64,000 bases of DNA, taken from IMG/VR virus record IMGVR_UViG_3300047320_000285, positions 124,001 to 188,000 of that record; one strand, given 5' to 3'. Each line of letters starts with the position of its first letter. The stretch's first letter is position 1. Of this stretch, positions 7,851-16,473 are shown piece by piece. This stretch comes from a virus. Under the pieces are notes generated by a model. The model was given only the letters and a program-made list of their open reading frames with translations. It was not told where the DNA came from and did not search any database. A program made the position numbers and the translations under genes.

Positions 7851-10097
7851 ATGTCCAGTCCGTTTCAACTCCGTGACAAATCCAAGGCCGGCACGATCGG
7901 CCACATGGTCCAACAACTCCACTCGGCGCTGAACCGCTCGGGCGCGTCCTTCGCCAGCAACGCTGCTGTGAAGCGTGTGATCTCGATGGAAGGCCTGAGC
8001 GACACGCAACAGACCGAGTTCACGACTTCGCTCGAGTCGTTGCAACTGTCGATCGGCGAAGTCTCGAAGACTTTCGACGAAGGCAAGGGCAAGTACAAGG
8101 TTGCCACCGAAAGCGGTGAAGAACTGCGTTTCTCGTCGCACACGACGGAAGCTCAGAAGTTCGCCGGTATGGTGGCTGGTATGCTCGCCGCTGACGTGCC
8201 GGGTTTCCTCGGTCGCTCGGTGACGCAGCAACCCGCGATGGAGCAGGGCCAGATGTTCGTCCCGGCATCGGGTGCCGACATGCTCGAGAAGCGCACGCAC
8301 GCGCTCGAAGCATACGACGAGAAGGAAAACAAGGAAACGACCGTGTATTCGGTCGCGTACAACATGCAGGCCGCCACGCAGGACGAGTTCGGCGAAGCGC
8401 TGTTCCCGACCTGTATCGTGACGCCGGACCAGTACGGTCTGACGATCTCGATGCGCCTGATCATGGTGATGGACGACCTGCGCCGCAACGCGTCGGGCGA
8501 AGCCATCCGTGACTTCCAGCGCAAGAACATCATCCGCGCAGCGATCGATCCGGCAGTCCTCCGCAACGATCTGACGAAGATCTTCCCGGTCGTGACCGAC
8601 GACGGCGTGGCACTGGGCAACTTCGTCGACGCTGCACTCGTGCCGCCGCAAACGATCGTCCACGAAGGTCAGTCGATCGAAACGGCACCGCTCGCCATTG
8701 GCGCGCAGTTCGACCTGCTGGGCATCTCGCAAACGGAAGCGCTGCTGCAAACGGGCACGCTCGACACGACCGACGCGATCGACCCGAACATCGTGCTCGG
8801 CGCGCTGTACATGTCGATTCAAGGCACGGTGGCCACGGTTGCCACGACGGAAGTCATCAAGTTCGGTAACGTCGGCCTGATGCAAGGTTCGACGATGACG
8901 GCGGCGCCGCAAGGCAACTACCGTCAGCAAATGCTGAACTTCGTGACGGACTCGCTGGCCGTCAACAAGAACACGGTGCTGAACGACGGCGCGGCTTCGG
9001 CCCTGCTGACCTCGCTGGTTACGGCTGGCGCGCAAGTCAAGCTGGCTGTCACGGTGGGCGGTAACGTCAACCTGCAGACGGCTGAAACGTCGATCTGGTC
9101 GGGCAAGGTTCAAGTCGCGGAAGTGCGTGACGCGAACAACAACGTGCTCGACATGACGACCGGCACGGGTCTGGCGTACAAGAACCTGTTCAACGGCGCG
9201 GTGATCTTCGGTTACGACCTCGACGCACGTCGTGTGAACACGAACCGTCGCGAGCGCGGCCAGCTGCTGGACATCACGTATCAAAACGTGATTTACGGCG
9301 TGCCGCTTCTGTCGCCGATCACGGCACCGCGTCCGCCGGCAGGTCCGCAGCAAGACGAAGCGAACTACTTGGCAGGTCTGATCACGGCAACGCGTATCCG
9401 TACGTCGAACGCCGCAGTCGCCAAGCTGCTCGAAGCTGAAGAAGCGCTGAAGGCATTCGTCACGACGAACCTCGGCGACGACCAGTTCGTCAAGCCGGAA
9501 ATCCTCGGCGTGGGTGGCTGGCTGGTGCAGCCGCAGTACCTGCAAGAAGACTACGCTGCACCGTCGGTCGTCGACAGCATCAAGTCGTACGAACGCGCTG
9601 CTGACATTCAGGCTTCGCTGGTCAACATGATCCGCGAAATGGCCTACCGCATGTACCGCGACTCCGGCTACAAGGCCGCAGCCAACGCGATGCACGGCGG
9701 TATCGCGCCGATGCCGACGGTCATCATCGCAACCGACACGTACATCGCGTCGTACCTGCAGGTGACGGGTGACTTCCGTACGCTCGGTAACGAGTTCAAC
9801 GTGAAGGTCGTGTCGACGACGAACAAGCTGATGAAGGGCAAGATCCGCATCACGTTCGGTGAGTTCGGCGAAGGCAAGGAAAACACCCCGAACCCGCTGC
9901 ACTTCGGCGTGATGGCGTGGAAGCCGGAACTGACGCTGATTCTGCCGACGGTGCGTAACGGTTCGAACAGCCGTGAAATCTCGGTTTCGCCGGCATTCCG
10001 CCACATCGTGAACCTGCCGATCATGGCATCGATCGACGTGTCGGGTATCGACGAAGTCGTGAACGCGAAGGTCGCCGTCAACTTCCACACGATCTGA
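7851..10097 (+). CDS. Major capsid protein, phiKZ gp120-like
   Basis: 748 residues from the ATG at 7851, which has AAGGAAG upstream; an in-frame extension to 7737 lacks a ribosome site. The length is almost that of phiKZ gp120 (747). Codon choice is far more biased than in the neighbours, with ACG, TCG, CTG and GAA dominating, as expected for the most highly expressed virion gene. Residues 1-153 look like a cleavable N-terminal arm: S/A-x-E sites occur at SME 45-47, AME 129-131 and ALE 151-153. The following FGEALFPTCIVTPDQYG (180-196) starts a regular HK97-type-length domain. It assembles the head shell. The gene order capsid, one gene, then an RNAP-beta-like gene supports the assignment. 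Confidence 0.85.
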   Translation: MSSPFQLRDKSKAGTIGHMVQQLHSALNRSGASFASNAAVKRVISMEGLSDTQQTEFTTSLESLQLSIGEVSKTFDEGKGKYKVATESGEELRFSSHTTEAQKFAGMVAGMLAADVPGFLGRSVTQQPAMEQGQMFVPASGADMLEKRTHALEAYDEKENKETTVYSVAYNMQAATQDEFGEALFPTCIVTPDQYGLTISMRLIMVMDDLRRNASGEAIRDFQRKNIIRAAIDPAVLRNDLTKIFPVVTDDGVALGNFVDAALVPPQTIVHEGQSIETAPLAIGAQFDLLGISQTEALLQTGTLDTTDAIDPNIVLGALYMSIQGTVATVATTEVIKFGNVGLMQGSTMTAAPQGNYRQQMLNFVTDSLAVNKNTVLNDGAASALLTSLVTAGAQVKLAVTVGGNVNLQTAETSIWSGKVQVAEVRDANNNVLDMTTGTGLAYKNLFNGAVIFGYDLDARRVNTNRRERGQLLDITYQNVIYGVPLLSPITAPRPPAGPQQDEANYLAGLITATRIRTSNAAVAKLLEAEEALKAFVTTNLGDDQFVKPEILGVGGWLVQPQYLQEDYAAPSVVDSIKSYERAADIQASLVNMIREMAYRMYRDSGYKAAANAMHGGIAPMPTVIIATDTYIASYLQVTGDFRTLGNEFNVKVVSTTNKLMKGKIRITFGEFGEGKENTPNPLHFGVMAWKPELTLILPTVRNGSNSREISVSPAFRHIVNLPIMASIDVSGIDEVVNAKVAVNFHTI

Positions 10098-10105
10098 GGG
10101 AATAG

Positions 10106-10211
10106 CTTAGTCACGGTGACAGACTTGAGCGGCTTCCGGGAGTACTCCGCAGGGAGTTCCTGAAGTCAATGGGTCTGTCTGAAATAGGGGGCAGACCCAC
10201 CGTGACCTAAG
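10106..10211 (+). ncRNA. Candidate structured RNA with a three-way junction
   Basis: CTTAGTCACGGT (10106-10117) pairs with ACCGTGACCTAAG (10199-10211), leaving one bulged C. Inside are GACTT (10122-10126) / AAGTC (10163-10167) and GGGTCTG (10171-10177) / CAGACCC (10192-10198), giving a closed three-way junction. GACAGAC (10118-10124) could instead pair with GTCTGTC (10173-10179), so two folds compete. It begins 8 bp after the capsid stop codon. It could be a stable 3' UTR element, a processed small RNA or a conditional terminator. Confidence 0.45.
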
Positions 10212-10245
10212 GTGACTCTCAGCGGTAAGGCTTGTGGTTGGGGCT

Positions 10246-10286
10246 GTCCCACTCCCTCGGGTCTTCGGACTCGGGGGGTGTGGGAC
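10246..10286 (+). terminator. Strong C(TTCG)G hairpin after the capsid gene
   Basis: An 18-base arm (10246-10263) pairs with 10268-10286 across a TTCG tetraloop with a single bulged T and a few G-T pairs; the closing C-G pair makes the exceptionally stable C(UUCG)G loop. TTTATGCC follows. Probably ends or protects the capsid transcript. Confidence 0.65.
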
Positions 10287-10364
10287 TTTATGCCTGTAAA
10301 TTTTCTATCGCATGTTCTATGATCTGGAGGCAGTGCGCGAGTGCTGTCTTGCAGGGATCCGAAG

Positions 10365-10394
10365 GTAGACGGGAGCCTCACGGTTTCCGTCTAC
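10365..10394 (+). other. Inverted repeat GTAGACGG / CCGTCTAC
   Basis: A perfect 8-bp stem with a 14-base loop lies 36 bp before the promoter-like element and is followed by TTATGCCG at 10401. Could be a second terminator or an insulator before the downstream transcription unit. Confidence 0.45.
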
Positions 10395-10430
10395 TGGGTG
10401 TTATGCCGTTGCTGCATTTATTTTTGGCAA

Positions 10431-10439
10431 TATATTACC
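10431..10439 (+). promoter_or_regulatory. Candidate early promoter TATATTACC
   Basis: Contains TATATTAC exactly, the conserved element reported for phiKZ early promoters, preceded by an AT-rich stretch (ATTTATTTTTGG). It is 72 bp upstream of the ATG at 10511 and downstream of the capsid-gene hairpins. Confidence 0.5.
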
Positions 10440-10510
10440 AACTAGCATGAGAAGAGCCGGTAACAAGCTGGCCTGATAAGTTAAGCCGTGCAAGCTGTAG
10501 GAGTTTTGCC

Positions 10511-11713
10511 ATGAGTGCCCATTTTGGCCAGAACGTTTTCTTCGGCGCTCCGATTGTACGAGTAGGCGTGTATCCTGCTGAACGTGCGTACGATCTTTCT
10601 CCTGTGGAAATCAAGCAGGAGTTTATCAACGAGCTGCATGAGAACGTCACCATCGTGCTAAGGAATGGGTTGCCCTTTCAGATTCGCGGCAAGAAAGGAC
10701 AAGCCCGCCGAAGACTGACGGTCAATTACACCATCGTTATCAGTGGTGAAGCGGTACATGAGACTGCGAACGTGCTCGCTCAGATCACTTCCCGCAGTCC
10801 GGTGACTATGCGCATCCTGAAGGAGGCTTATGAATCCCACGCAAGGAATTATTCGCCCAACCAACCGATCGTACTCAAACTTGAGTACATCATCACCCGC
10901 GAGGAGTTGAGAAAATACGGCAATTCCCTCTATCATCACGGATTGGATTGCTGGATCAGTACTACCGAGAGCACCAACTACGCAGTGCATCCGTATTCCG
11001 AAGAGGGCATGCTGCAAGGCACGATCTGGAATAACACACCCGATGCAGTCAAAGGTGGGGGTGCGTTGTATGCCGTGGAGATTGTCGATAACCTCGGCAC
11101 GTTTGGCGATCGGTATCTGAATATTGCCAACGAGATCTATCCGGTTCGGGCCAAGAAAGATGCCAAGCGCACCGATGGCGTGTATATCACGCGCACGTTA
11201 CCGAGCGAAGGGGAGTTGGGACGCGGGGAGATTGTGGCAGCGCATTGGCCGTTTAACAAGGCCGATGGTGCAGACTTCGATTTCACTGAGTTCCATCTGT
11301 ATCGGACTTTCACCGATGCCAAGACGCTGGGCGACATTGCGTCGGCCCGCAAGGCGGAGTTGCAGAGCAAAGATCACGAGCTGCAGCTCGGGCGCAAAGA
11401 ACTGGAGGCACTCAAACAGGAGGCGGAACGGAACAAGGCGGACTTCGACAGGGATAAACAAGCGCAAGAACGTGAGAACCAGCGCCTGCAACAGGAGATC
11501 ACTGAAAAGGATCGCCGGTATAAGGAGCTAGAAGTTGAGCGCGAGCGCATCAAGCATGAGTTGGAGTTGGAAAGAATGCGCAAGAAGGATCAGTACGAGG
11601 AACGGTCATCCAAGCGTAAGGATACGAGCGAGATGGTGAAGATCTTACCTGCCTTGATACTGGGGGCAGCCGCGATTATCACCACGCTTATCAGCGTGAC
11701 AAGGTCTAAGTAG
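10511..11713 (+). CDS. Tail-anchored coiled-coil protein
   Basis: 400 residues, ATG start with AGGAG eight bases upstream. Residues 1-275 form a globular alpha/beta domain that I do not recognise. Residues about 277-374 are a continuous charged coiled coil (repeated EL/KE/ER heptads). Residues 377-395 (ILPALILGAAAIITTLISV) are a single C-terminal transmembrane helix with a short basic tail, as in tail-anchored membrane proteins. Its GC content is somewhat lower than that of the capsid gene. It sits between the capsid and the RNAP-beta-like gene and has its own early-type promoter, so it probably acts in the infected cell, not in the virion. It could tether a phage structure to a membrane; that is speculation. 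Confidence 0.7.
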   Translation: MSAHFGQNVFFGAPIVRVGVYPAERAYDLSPVEIKQEFINELHENVTIVLRNGLPFQIRGKKGQARRRLTVNYTIVISGEAVHETANVLAQITSRSPVTMRILKEAYESHARNYSPNQPIVLKLEYIITREELRKYGNSLYHHGLDCWISTTESTNYAVHPYSEEGMLQGTIWNNTPDAVKGGGALYAVEIVDNLGTFGDRYLNIANEIYPVRAKKDAKRTDGVYITRTLPSEGELGRGEIVAAHWPFNKADGADFDFTEFHLYRTFTDAKTLGDIASARKAELQSKDHELQLGRKELEALKQEAERNKADFDRDKQAQERENQRLQQEITEKDRRYKELEVERERIKHELELERMRKKDQYEERSSKRKDTSEMVKILPALILGAAAIITTLISVTRSK

Positions 11714-11737
11714 CGTCGATGTGTAAGGGCTGTGTAA

Positions 11738-11747
11738 AAATACTGCC
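11738..11747 (+). promoter_or_regulatory. Candidate early promoter AAATACTGCC
   Basis: Lies in the 143-bp gap before the RNAP-beta-like gene. With its flanks it closely matches the copy at 46874: both read A-rich, TACTGCCCG, then TCCAT four to five bases on. Confidence 0.5.
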
Positions 11748-11856
11748 CGGCTCCATCTTAGGGAGTGCGGTAAGGTAGTAATGTGGTCTACCGTACATGC
11801 CCGCGTGACGATGCCTTGTTTCTTACTTAAACAATACTTACACTGGAAGGCCGACA

Positions 11857-13509
11857 ATGGACGCAGAACTGGCACGGCTCATAGCCCAGGAAACACCGGA
11901 CCTCAACCCGGATTTGGCCAACGGGTTAGCAGTCAAGCATATCCCGGATGTGGAGCCGTATATTGACTCCATCTTCCGGGCGCTGCAAAAGGGATTTCCG
12001 GATGGGTTTTCTTACGTCACCTCCACCCGTTGCGGGCCACAGGGTGACTTTGATGAGCTGACCAAGAAGAAGAACGGCAGTAAGCGGTACTACGATGTGG
12101 CGACCAGCCAACTGTTCATGACGATGCTGGTGTTCAAGTATCGGGGTGAAGAGATCCGGCGGCCACTGCAACTGCCTTATGTGGAAGACGCAGGGGTCAT
12201 CTACTTGGGCGGTTCGCGGTTTGTGATCTCGCCGGTGCTCTCTGACCGGGTAATGTCAGTGGACCTGAACAGTATCTTTATCCGCTTTAACCGGGGTAAG
12301 GTGACCTTCGAGCGCTCACCGCAGTATTTCCGCGCGAACGACGTGCAGGAAACGGTGGACGTGGTACACGGCAAGATCTATAACCGTCCCACCAAACAGA
12401 CCGGCACAGCCAAGCCCACCGTCAAAGGTAACACGACGCTGGTGCATTATCTGTTCTGCAAGTTTGGGGTGCATGAAACGTTTGAACGGTTCGCTGGCAC
12501 GGTGCCGGTATTTGGCGATGCGGAGACGGTCAATCATCACACGCATCCGCAGGATCAGTGGGTGATCTGCGAAAGCAGCGGTATCAAGCCGCGCGGCGTT
12601 GGCGACAAGATCTGGGTGCCCAGCCCGATTCGACTCGCTGTGCGTCGTGATCAGTACACGGCCACGATGAAGAATTATATCGCTGGTCTGTACTATATCC
12701 TCGATCACTTCCCCCGTCGCGTGGAGCTGAATCAGTTCACCGACGAGAAGTTCCGCAATCACACGGGCCGCTGGCGCGTGCTGATGGGCTATCTGATCTT
12801 TGGTGGTAACATCATGGAAGGTCACCTGCATGATAACGTGACGGATCACATCGGCAGTCTCGATGAGTACGTTGACGAAATCATGCGCGTGAAGTTCCGC
12901 GAGATCAAAGTCCCGGTAGAAGACATCTACCAGTTCTTCGGCATCCTGATCGAGCGCTTTAACCAGTGGTTGCTCGATGGGGCGGACAAGATCAACAGCC
13001 TCTATGACAAGGAACTCGGTGTTCTGTATTACGTCATGGAAGATGTCACGATCATGATCAACACGTTCTATTTCAAGTTGATCGCCAGTGCCAAGAGCAA
13101 GCGGGAAATGGGTAAGGACTTGAAAAAGGACGACATCGTCGACCTGATGAACAAGTTCCTGCGCCCCGGGAAGATCTACTCGGTCACCAAGATGCACCAA
13201 GAGGTGTCGACCACTTCGTGCTCGGGTGACAACAAGGCATTCAAAATCACCTCGATGATGGTGCCTCAAGCCAAGACCTCGCGACGCGCGGGTCGTTCTG
13301 ACAGCGGCGCGATGACCGATCCGGCTAAGATTCTCCACACCTCCGTGGCCGAGATTGGCGGGTATGCCAACATGCCCAAGAGTGATCCGTCGGGTCACTC
13401 ACGGATCAATCTGTACGCGCAGATCGATCGTTTTGGGGTGGTGCTCCAGAATCCGGAGCTGGTGTCGATCCTCAAGCCGACCGAGGAAATGATCCGTCGC
13501 AAGCAGTAA
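11857..13509 (+). CDS. RNA polymerase beta subunit N-terminal part (nvRNAP, phiKZ gp123-like)
   Basis: 550 residues, ATG start with GGAAGG upstream. Two stretches track the bacterial beta subunit. Residues about 100-150 (LPYVEDAGVIYLGG, then RFVISPVLSDR) match the beta pattern of a PLM motif, a strand, ING-x-ERV and SQL. Residues about 460-525 (SRRAGRSD, LHTSVAEIGGYANMP, DPSGHSRINLYAQID) match the fork region ending in ETPEG-x-NIGL-I-N. phiKZ-like phages split beta and beta-prime over several genes, and gp123 is a beta N-terminal subunit of their non-virion polymerase encoded three genes after the capsid gene. The same position here supports that identity. The partner subunits are not in this window. 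Similarity was judged by eye. Confidence 0.65.
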   Translation: MDAELARLIAQETPDLNPDLANGLAVKHIPDVEPYIDSIFRALQKGFPDGFSYVTSTRCGPQGDFDELTKKKNGSKRYYDVATSQLFMTMLVFKYRGEEIRRPLQLPYVEDAGVIYLGGSRFVISPVLSDRVMSVDLNSIFIRFNRGKVTFERSPQYFRANDVQETVDVVHGKIYNRPTKQTGTAKPTVKGNTTLVHYLFCKFGVHETFERFAGTVPVFGDAETVNHHTHPQDQWVICESSGIKPRGVGDKIWVPSPIRLAVRRDQYTATMKNYIAGLYYILDHFPRRVELNQFTDEKFRNHTGRWRVLMGYLIFGGNIMEGHLHDNVTDHIGSLDEYVDEIMRVKFREIKVPVEDIYQFFGILIERFNQWLLDGADKINSLYDKELGVLYYVMEDVTIMINTFYFKLIASAKSKREMGKDLKKDDIVDLMNKFLRPGKIYSVTKMHQEVSTTSCSGDNKAFKITSMMVPQAKTSRRAGRSDSGAMTDPAKILHTSVAEIGGYANMPKSDPSGHSRINLYAQIDRFGVVLQNPELVSILKPTEEMIRRKQ

Positions 13510-13591
13510 CTACGCAGTAGACAAGTAAACACTTTTTTCATACGAGGGCTACAGGGACGCCTGTGGACCAATAAACAAGGAAGATAGCGCT

Positions 13592-15670
13592 ATGAGCAAT
13601 CAACAACTGCCGTTCGATCCCGAGAACTTGATGTGGCCAACCCAGTGGCTGAACATCGAGAATCCTCCGTTCGTCCCGCAGATCAACGTGGACCAACGTG
13701 CCGCGAATTATCTGCCGGTGATCTCGGGTCTGCTGATGCAGGAAATCCAGAACAACGCGCAACCGGGTCGACCGCTGCGCGTGTTCATGTATAACCTGTA
13801 TTCGAACAACGGTTGGGCGAACGAGAACTTCGCTCGTACCGTCGCAGGTATCTGTGACTGGTTCATTATGGCGATGGAGACGAATCAGTATCGCAGTGAG
13901 CAGGACTGTCTGACGGATATCGTGCCGAAGATGGCGGAGTTGGCCGCAGCAACCCAGCTGCGCGACTATCCGGCGTTGGAAGGCTACATCGACGCCAACA
14001 TGCATAACGCGACGGTTCAGCTGATCAACAACTTCGACGGCATCGCCCATCAGATCCAGAGCTACATGTCGCGTCAGCAGCAAGGTAGCCAGTGGGGCAA
14101 CCGCGGACAGCAGCAGCAAGGCGGGGGCTGGCAGGATCGTCAACGTGGTGACTGGCAAGGTCGGCGTCAAACGGGTGGAGGTAGCAACTGGGAAGGTTCA
14201 ACCCAGCGCCAGACCAAACCCCTCGACACGTTTGGCTCGGGTGGTTCCAATCTCTTCAGCGGTCGTCAGGCTGGTGGGGATCGTTGGGGCAAAAGTGGCT
14301 CGCAGGCCGAAGAAGGCAGCACGCGTTTCGATCGGCGTCGTGAAGAGCCGGCCCAATCGCGTTCCTCGGATGTCGAGGTGTCGGGTGGCGCAAAGATGGA
14401 TGACGGCTTTAACACCGGCTGGCGTCGCAAGGAGCAGCAACCGGCGGCGAAACCCACCCACGTCGAGATCGAGCAGACCGGTTCTACGCCGGCGCTGAAT
14501 AAGGGCAAGCTCGTCGAAGCGGTGCAGGAAGCGGTGGAAGTGCTGGCTGACGAAGCGAAGGCGGCCAAGCTGGTATGGAAGCCGAGTATCGATCAGCCGT
14601 ATCCGCTCGCCTACAACCCGCGTACGCAGTTGCTGTATCTGCGTAAGGAAACCAGCCACGCTGCTGTTATTCAAGTCGTCAAGGATCGTCAGGAAGGTTC
14701 CGTGGATTACGAAAAGCACAAGATCGTTCGCAGTTTTGGTCCGGGCGCGCGCAAGCTCTCGCCGGAAGAAAACCAGAAGAAACTCGAAGCCATGCGCCAG
14801 TCGCTGGAGCCGAGGAGCTTGGACGATCCGACCCTCACGGAAGAAGCACGTGCGCTCCTGAAGAACCGCGTGGTGTCCGACGCATGGATCATGGAAACGT
14901 CGCAAGATCTGGCGTGGGTCGTGGGTCTGGTCGGCAAGGAAGTCGACGGCATCGAAGGGACGTTGCCGGATGTCTATCATCGCCGCGCGAAGATCTGCGT
15001 GCCGGTTGTCGGGCTGGAAGATCAGTCCGCGATGATCCGCGAGCTGGGTGAGTGCGATACGTACGAAGCGCTGAAGCTCAAACTGCTGGCACTGGGTTCG
15101 ACAATGAATCCGGAGTTGTGGCAGCTGAGTGAGCTGAAGATGACGGAGGCGGTCAATCGCGTGCTGTCGCAACGCATGTCGATCGACGACATTCGCATCA
15201 CGTCGTTTATCGAAGACGTGACCGATGTGGTGCCGGTGATTGGCAAGGCGTATGGGCGCGTGTTTGTCGACGCGTTCAATGTTTCGGCGCAGGAAACCAT
15301 TGCCCAGACGTTCCAGACGGTGAACGACGGCATGGCCGAAGAGATTCGCCTGATGACCGACAACATCCTCGCGAACTACACGGGCGAAGCGCCCAACAAG
15401 CTCAAGTTCACGTATCTGATCTCGAACGTGACGATGACCTATCTCTCGTGCATGGCACAGGAGTTGGAAATCGAGCTGGATCCGAAGAAGGCGGTACTGG
15501 TGACCATCAACACGCCGTTTGTGCGTGAACTGCTGGCTGACATCCTCGAACGGGTGTCGGATGACTTCGAGTTCGATCGTCATTTCATCCGTACGGCTGA
15601 CGGTCGGGTGCTGGAGCTGACCCAAGGCTTGCTGGGGAGTAACTCGCTGTTGCTGCGCTGCGTGCGCTAA
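13592..15670 (+). CDS. Q/G/R-rich protein with a disordered middle, function unknown
   Basis: 692 residues, ATG start with AAGGAAG upstream. Residues 1-155 are a helical N-terminal domain. Residues about 160-300 are low-complexity and rich in Q, G, R, W and S (runs such as RQQQGSQWGNRGQQQQ), resembling RGG-type RNA-binding or condensate-forming linkers. Residues 310-692 form a folded alpha/beta domain of unknown family. The gene follows the RNAP-beta-like gene by 82 bp on the same strand and is closed by a strong hairpin. No enzymatic motif was found. It could be a transcription or nucleic-acid-associated factor, or a virion protein with a flexible hinge; the sequence does not decide. Confidence 0.7.
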   Translation: MSNQQLPFDPENLMWPTQWLNIENPPFVPQINVDQRAANYLPVISGLLMQEIQNNAQPGRPLRVFMYNLYSNNGWANENFARTVAGICDWFIMAMETNQYRSEQDCLTDIVPKMAELAAATQLRDYPALEGYIDANMHNATVQLINNFDGIAHQIQSYMSRQQQGSQWGNRGQQQQGGGWQDRQRGDWQGRRQTGGGSNWEGSTQRQTKPLDTFGSGGSNLFSGRQAGGDRWGKSGSQAEEGSTRFDRRREEPAQSRSSDVEVSGGAKMDDGFNTGWRRKEQQPAAKPTHVEIEQTGSTPALNKGKLVEAVQEAVEVLADEAKAAKLVWKPSIDQPYPLAYNPRTQLLYLRKETSHAAVIQVVKDRQEGSVDYEKHKIVRSFGPGARKLSPEENQKKLEAMRQSLEPRSLDDPTLTEEARALLKNRVVSDAWIMETSQDLAWVVGLVGKEVDGIEGTLPDVYHRRAKICVPVVGLEDQSAMIRELGECDTYEALKLKLLALGSTMNPELWQLSELKMTEAVNRVLSQRMSIDDIRITSFIEDVTDVVPVIGKAYGRVFVDAFNVSAQETIAQTFQTVNDGMAEEIRLMTDNILANYTGEAPNKLKFTYLISNVTMTYLSCMAQELEIELDPKKAVLVTINTPFVRELLADILERVSDDFEFDRHFIRTADGRVLELTQGLLGSNSLLLRCVR

Positions 15671-15677
15671 AGCTATG

Positions 15678-15703
15678 AGGGCCCGGGGGAAACCTCGGGC
15701 CCT
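15678..15703 (+). terminator. GC-rich hairpin after the Q/G/R-rich gene
   Basis: AGGGCCCG (15678-15685) pairs perfectly with CGGGCCCT (15696-15703), extended by three more pairs to a GAAA loop. The flanks (GCTATG / TGTGCCC) are a degenerate form of the GGCATA/TATGCC outer stem. Confidence 0.65.
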
Positions 15704-15727
15704 TGTGCCCTTTAACTGGAGAAACGC

Positions 15728-16030
15728 GTGAACAATTACGACCTGCTGAAACAGATTCTCGATGCAAGCGACGAGCACACCGAGCCGTTTGCCGTCGATG
15801 CCCGGATCGACATTCCCAATAACGAAGTGGTGATTCGCCGCACGCTGGGTCCGCTCTCACCGCGCACGCGCGTGGTCCGCTTCGCGCCGCTGGAAGTCGG
15901 TCACCAGATCGAGTACTCGGAAGTCAGCCACGGTGCGCCGCAACCGCCGACCAACGAGACCGCGGACACCACCCACGCGATGGAAGTCTCGCGGCTGGTT
16001 GGTCGGATCTGGACCCATCTGAAGGGATGA
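15728..16030 (+). CDS. Small hypothetical protein
   Basis: 100 residues from a GTG start with GGAG seven bases upstream. Acidic N-terminal helix (NNYDLLKQILDASDEHTE), a strand-rich middle (ARIDIPNNEVVIRRTLG, about 25-41) and a C-terminal helix. Not recognised. Its stop overlaps an ATG of the next frame (ATGA), so translation with the next gene is probably coupled. First of a run of small plus-strand genes between the RNAP-beta-like gene and the portal-like gene. Confidence 0.65.
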   Translation: MNNYDLLKQILDASDEHTEPFAVDARIDIPNNEVVIRRTLGPLSPRTRVVRFAPLEVGHQIEYSEVSHGAPQPPTNETADTTHAMEVSRLVGRIWTHLKG

Positions 16031-16032
16031 TC

Positions 16033-16461
16033 ATGCGCCAAGATCATTTCGTTTATCGCCCGGATTCCACCAAAGTGGGCAAGATGATCGCGATGTTCTT
16101 GGCCGGCAGACTACTGGGACCGGACTGGTCCCGTTATGCCGTCCACCAGTACAGCGAAAAGAACAACGCCTTCGACGGCACGAGCCGGATCCAGCTGCAA
16201 AGCCAGCACGCGACAGGTCCGCAGGAATCCCTACCGTATCTTAAGGTCATGGAACCGGGTGGCAACATCCAGCTCGCTCAAACCATCCGGCTGGAATTCT
16301 GGTCCAATGGCGAGAAGATTTGGGCGCGGCAGTTTCCGTGGGCAGACTTCGACATGGCTGAAGTCGTGGACATCTGGATCTGGCTGCGTTTGTGTGGCAA
16401 AGATGGCAAACTCTGTGGTGCTGAAGAAGGCATCCATCCTGATAATCGCGTTAAACTGTAG
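16033..16461 (+). CDS. Small hypothetical protein, paralogue of the next gene
   Basis: 142 residues. The second of two in-frame ATGs (16027, 16033) is chosen because AAGGG lies six bases before it. The N-terminus (YRPDSTKVGKMIAMFLAG) closely parallels that of the following gene (LRDDQNKAGRMLAMFLAH), so the two appear paralogous over about the first 25 residues. The rest is beta-rich with aromatic residues (WARQFPWADF, about 100-109). Function unknown. Confidence 0.65.
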   Translation: MRQDHFVYRPDSTKVGKMIAMFLAGRLLGPDWSRYAVHQYSEKNNAFDGTSRIQLQSQHATGPQESLPYLKVMEPGGNIQLAQTIRLEFWSNGEKIWARQFPWADFDMAEVVDIWIWLRLCGKDGKLCGAEEGIHPDNRVKL

Positions 16462-16473
16462 GAACTTTACACC

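Larger units (their letters stand above)
10098..10510 (+). other. 413-bp noncoding region after the capsid gene
   Basis: No credible reading frame lies here. In order it holds a branched fold at 10106-10211, a very strong C(TTCG)G hairpin at 10246-10286 followed by TTTATGCC, an 8-bp inverted repeat at 10365-10394 (GTAGACGG / CCGTCTAC) followed by TTATGCCG, the promoter-like TATATTACC at 10431, and an AGGAG ribosome site before 10511. This is the largest gap in the window and is dense in secondary structure. Confidence 0.7.

Noticed and set aside
7836-10088. A 750-codon open frame on the minus strand opposite the capsid gene
   Set aside because: It is a by-product of the extreme GC-ending codon bias of the capsid gene; the translation is arginine/histidine/valine-rich, with no ribosome site and no family resemblance.
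10098-10510. Group I intron or homing element after the capsid gene
   Set aside because: No conserved P/Q/R/S core sequences, no endonuclease gene, and it does not interrupt a coding region.
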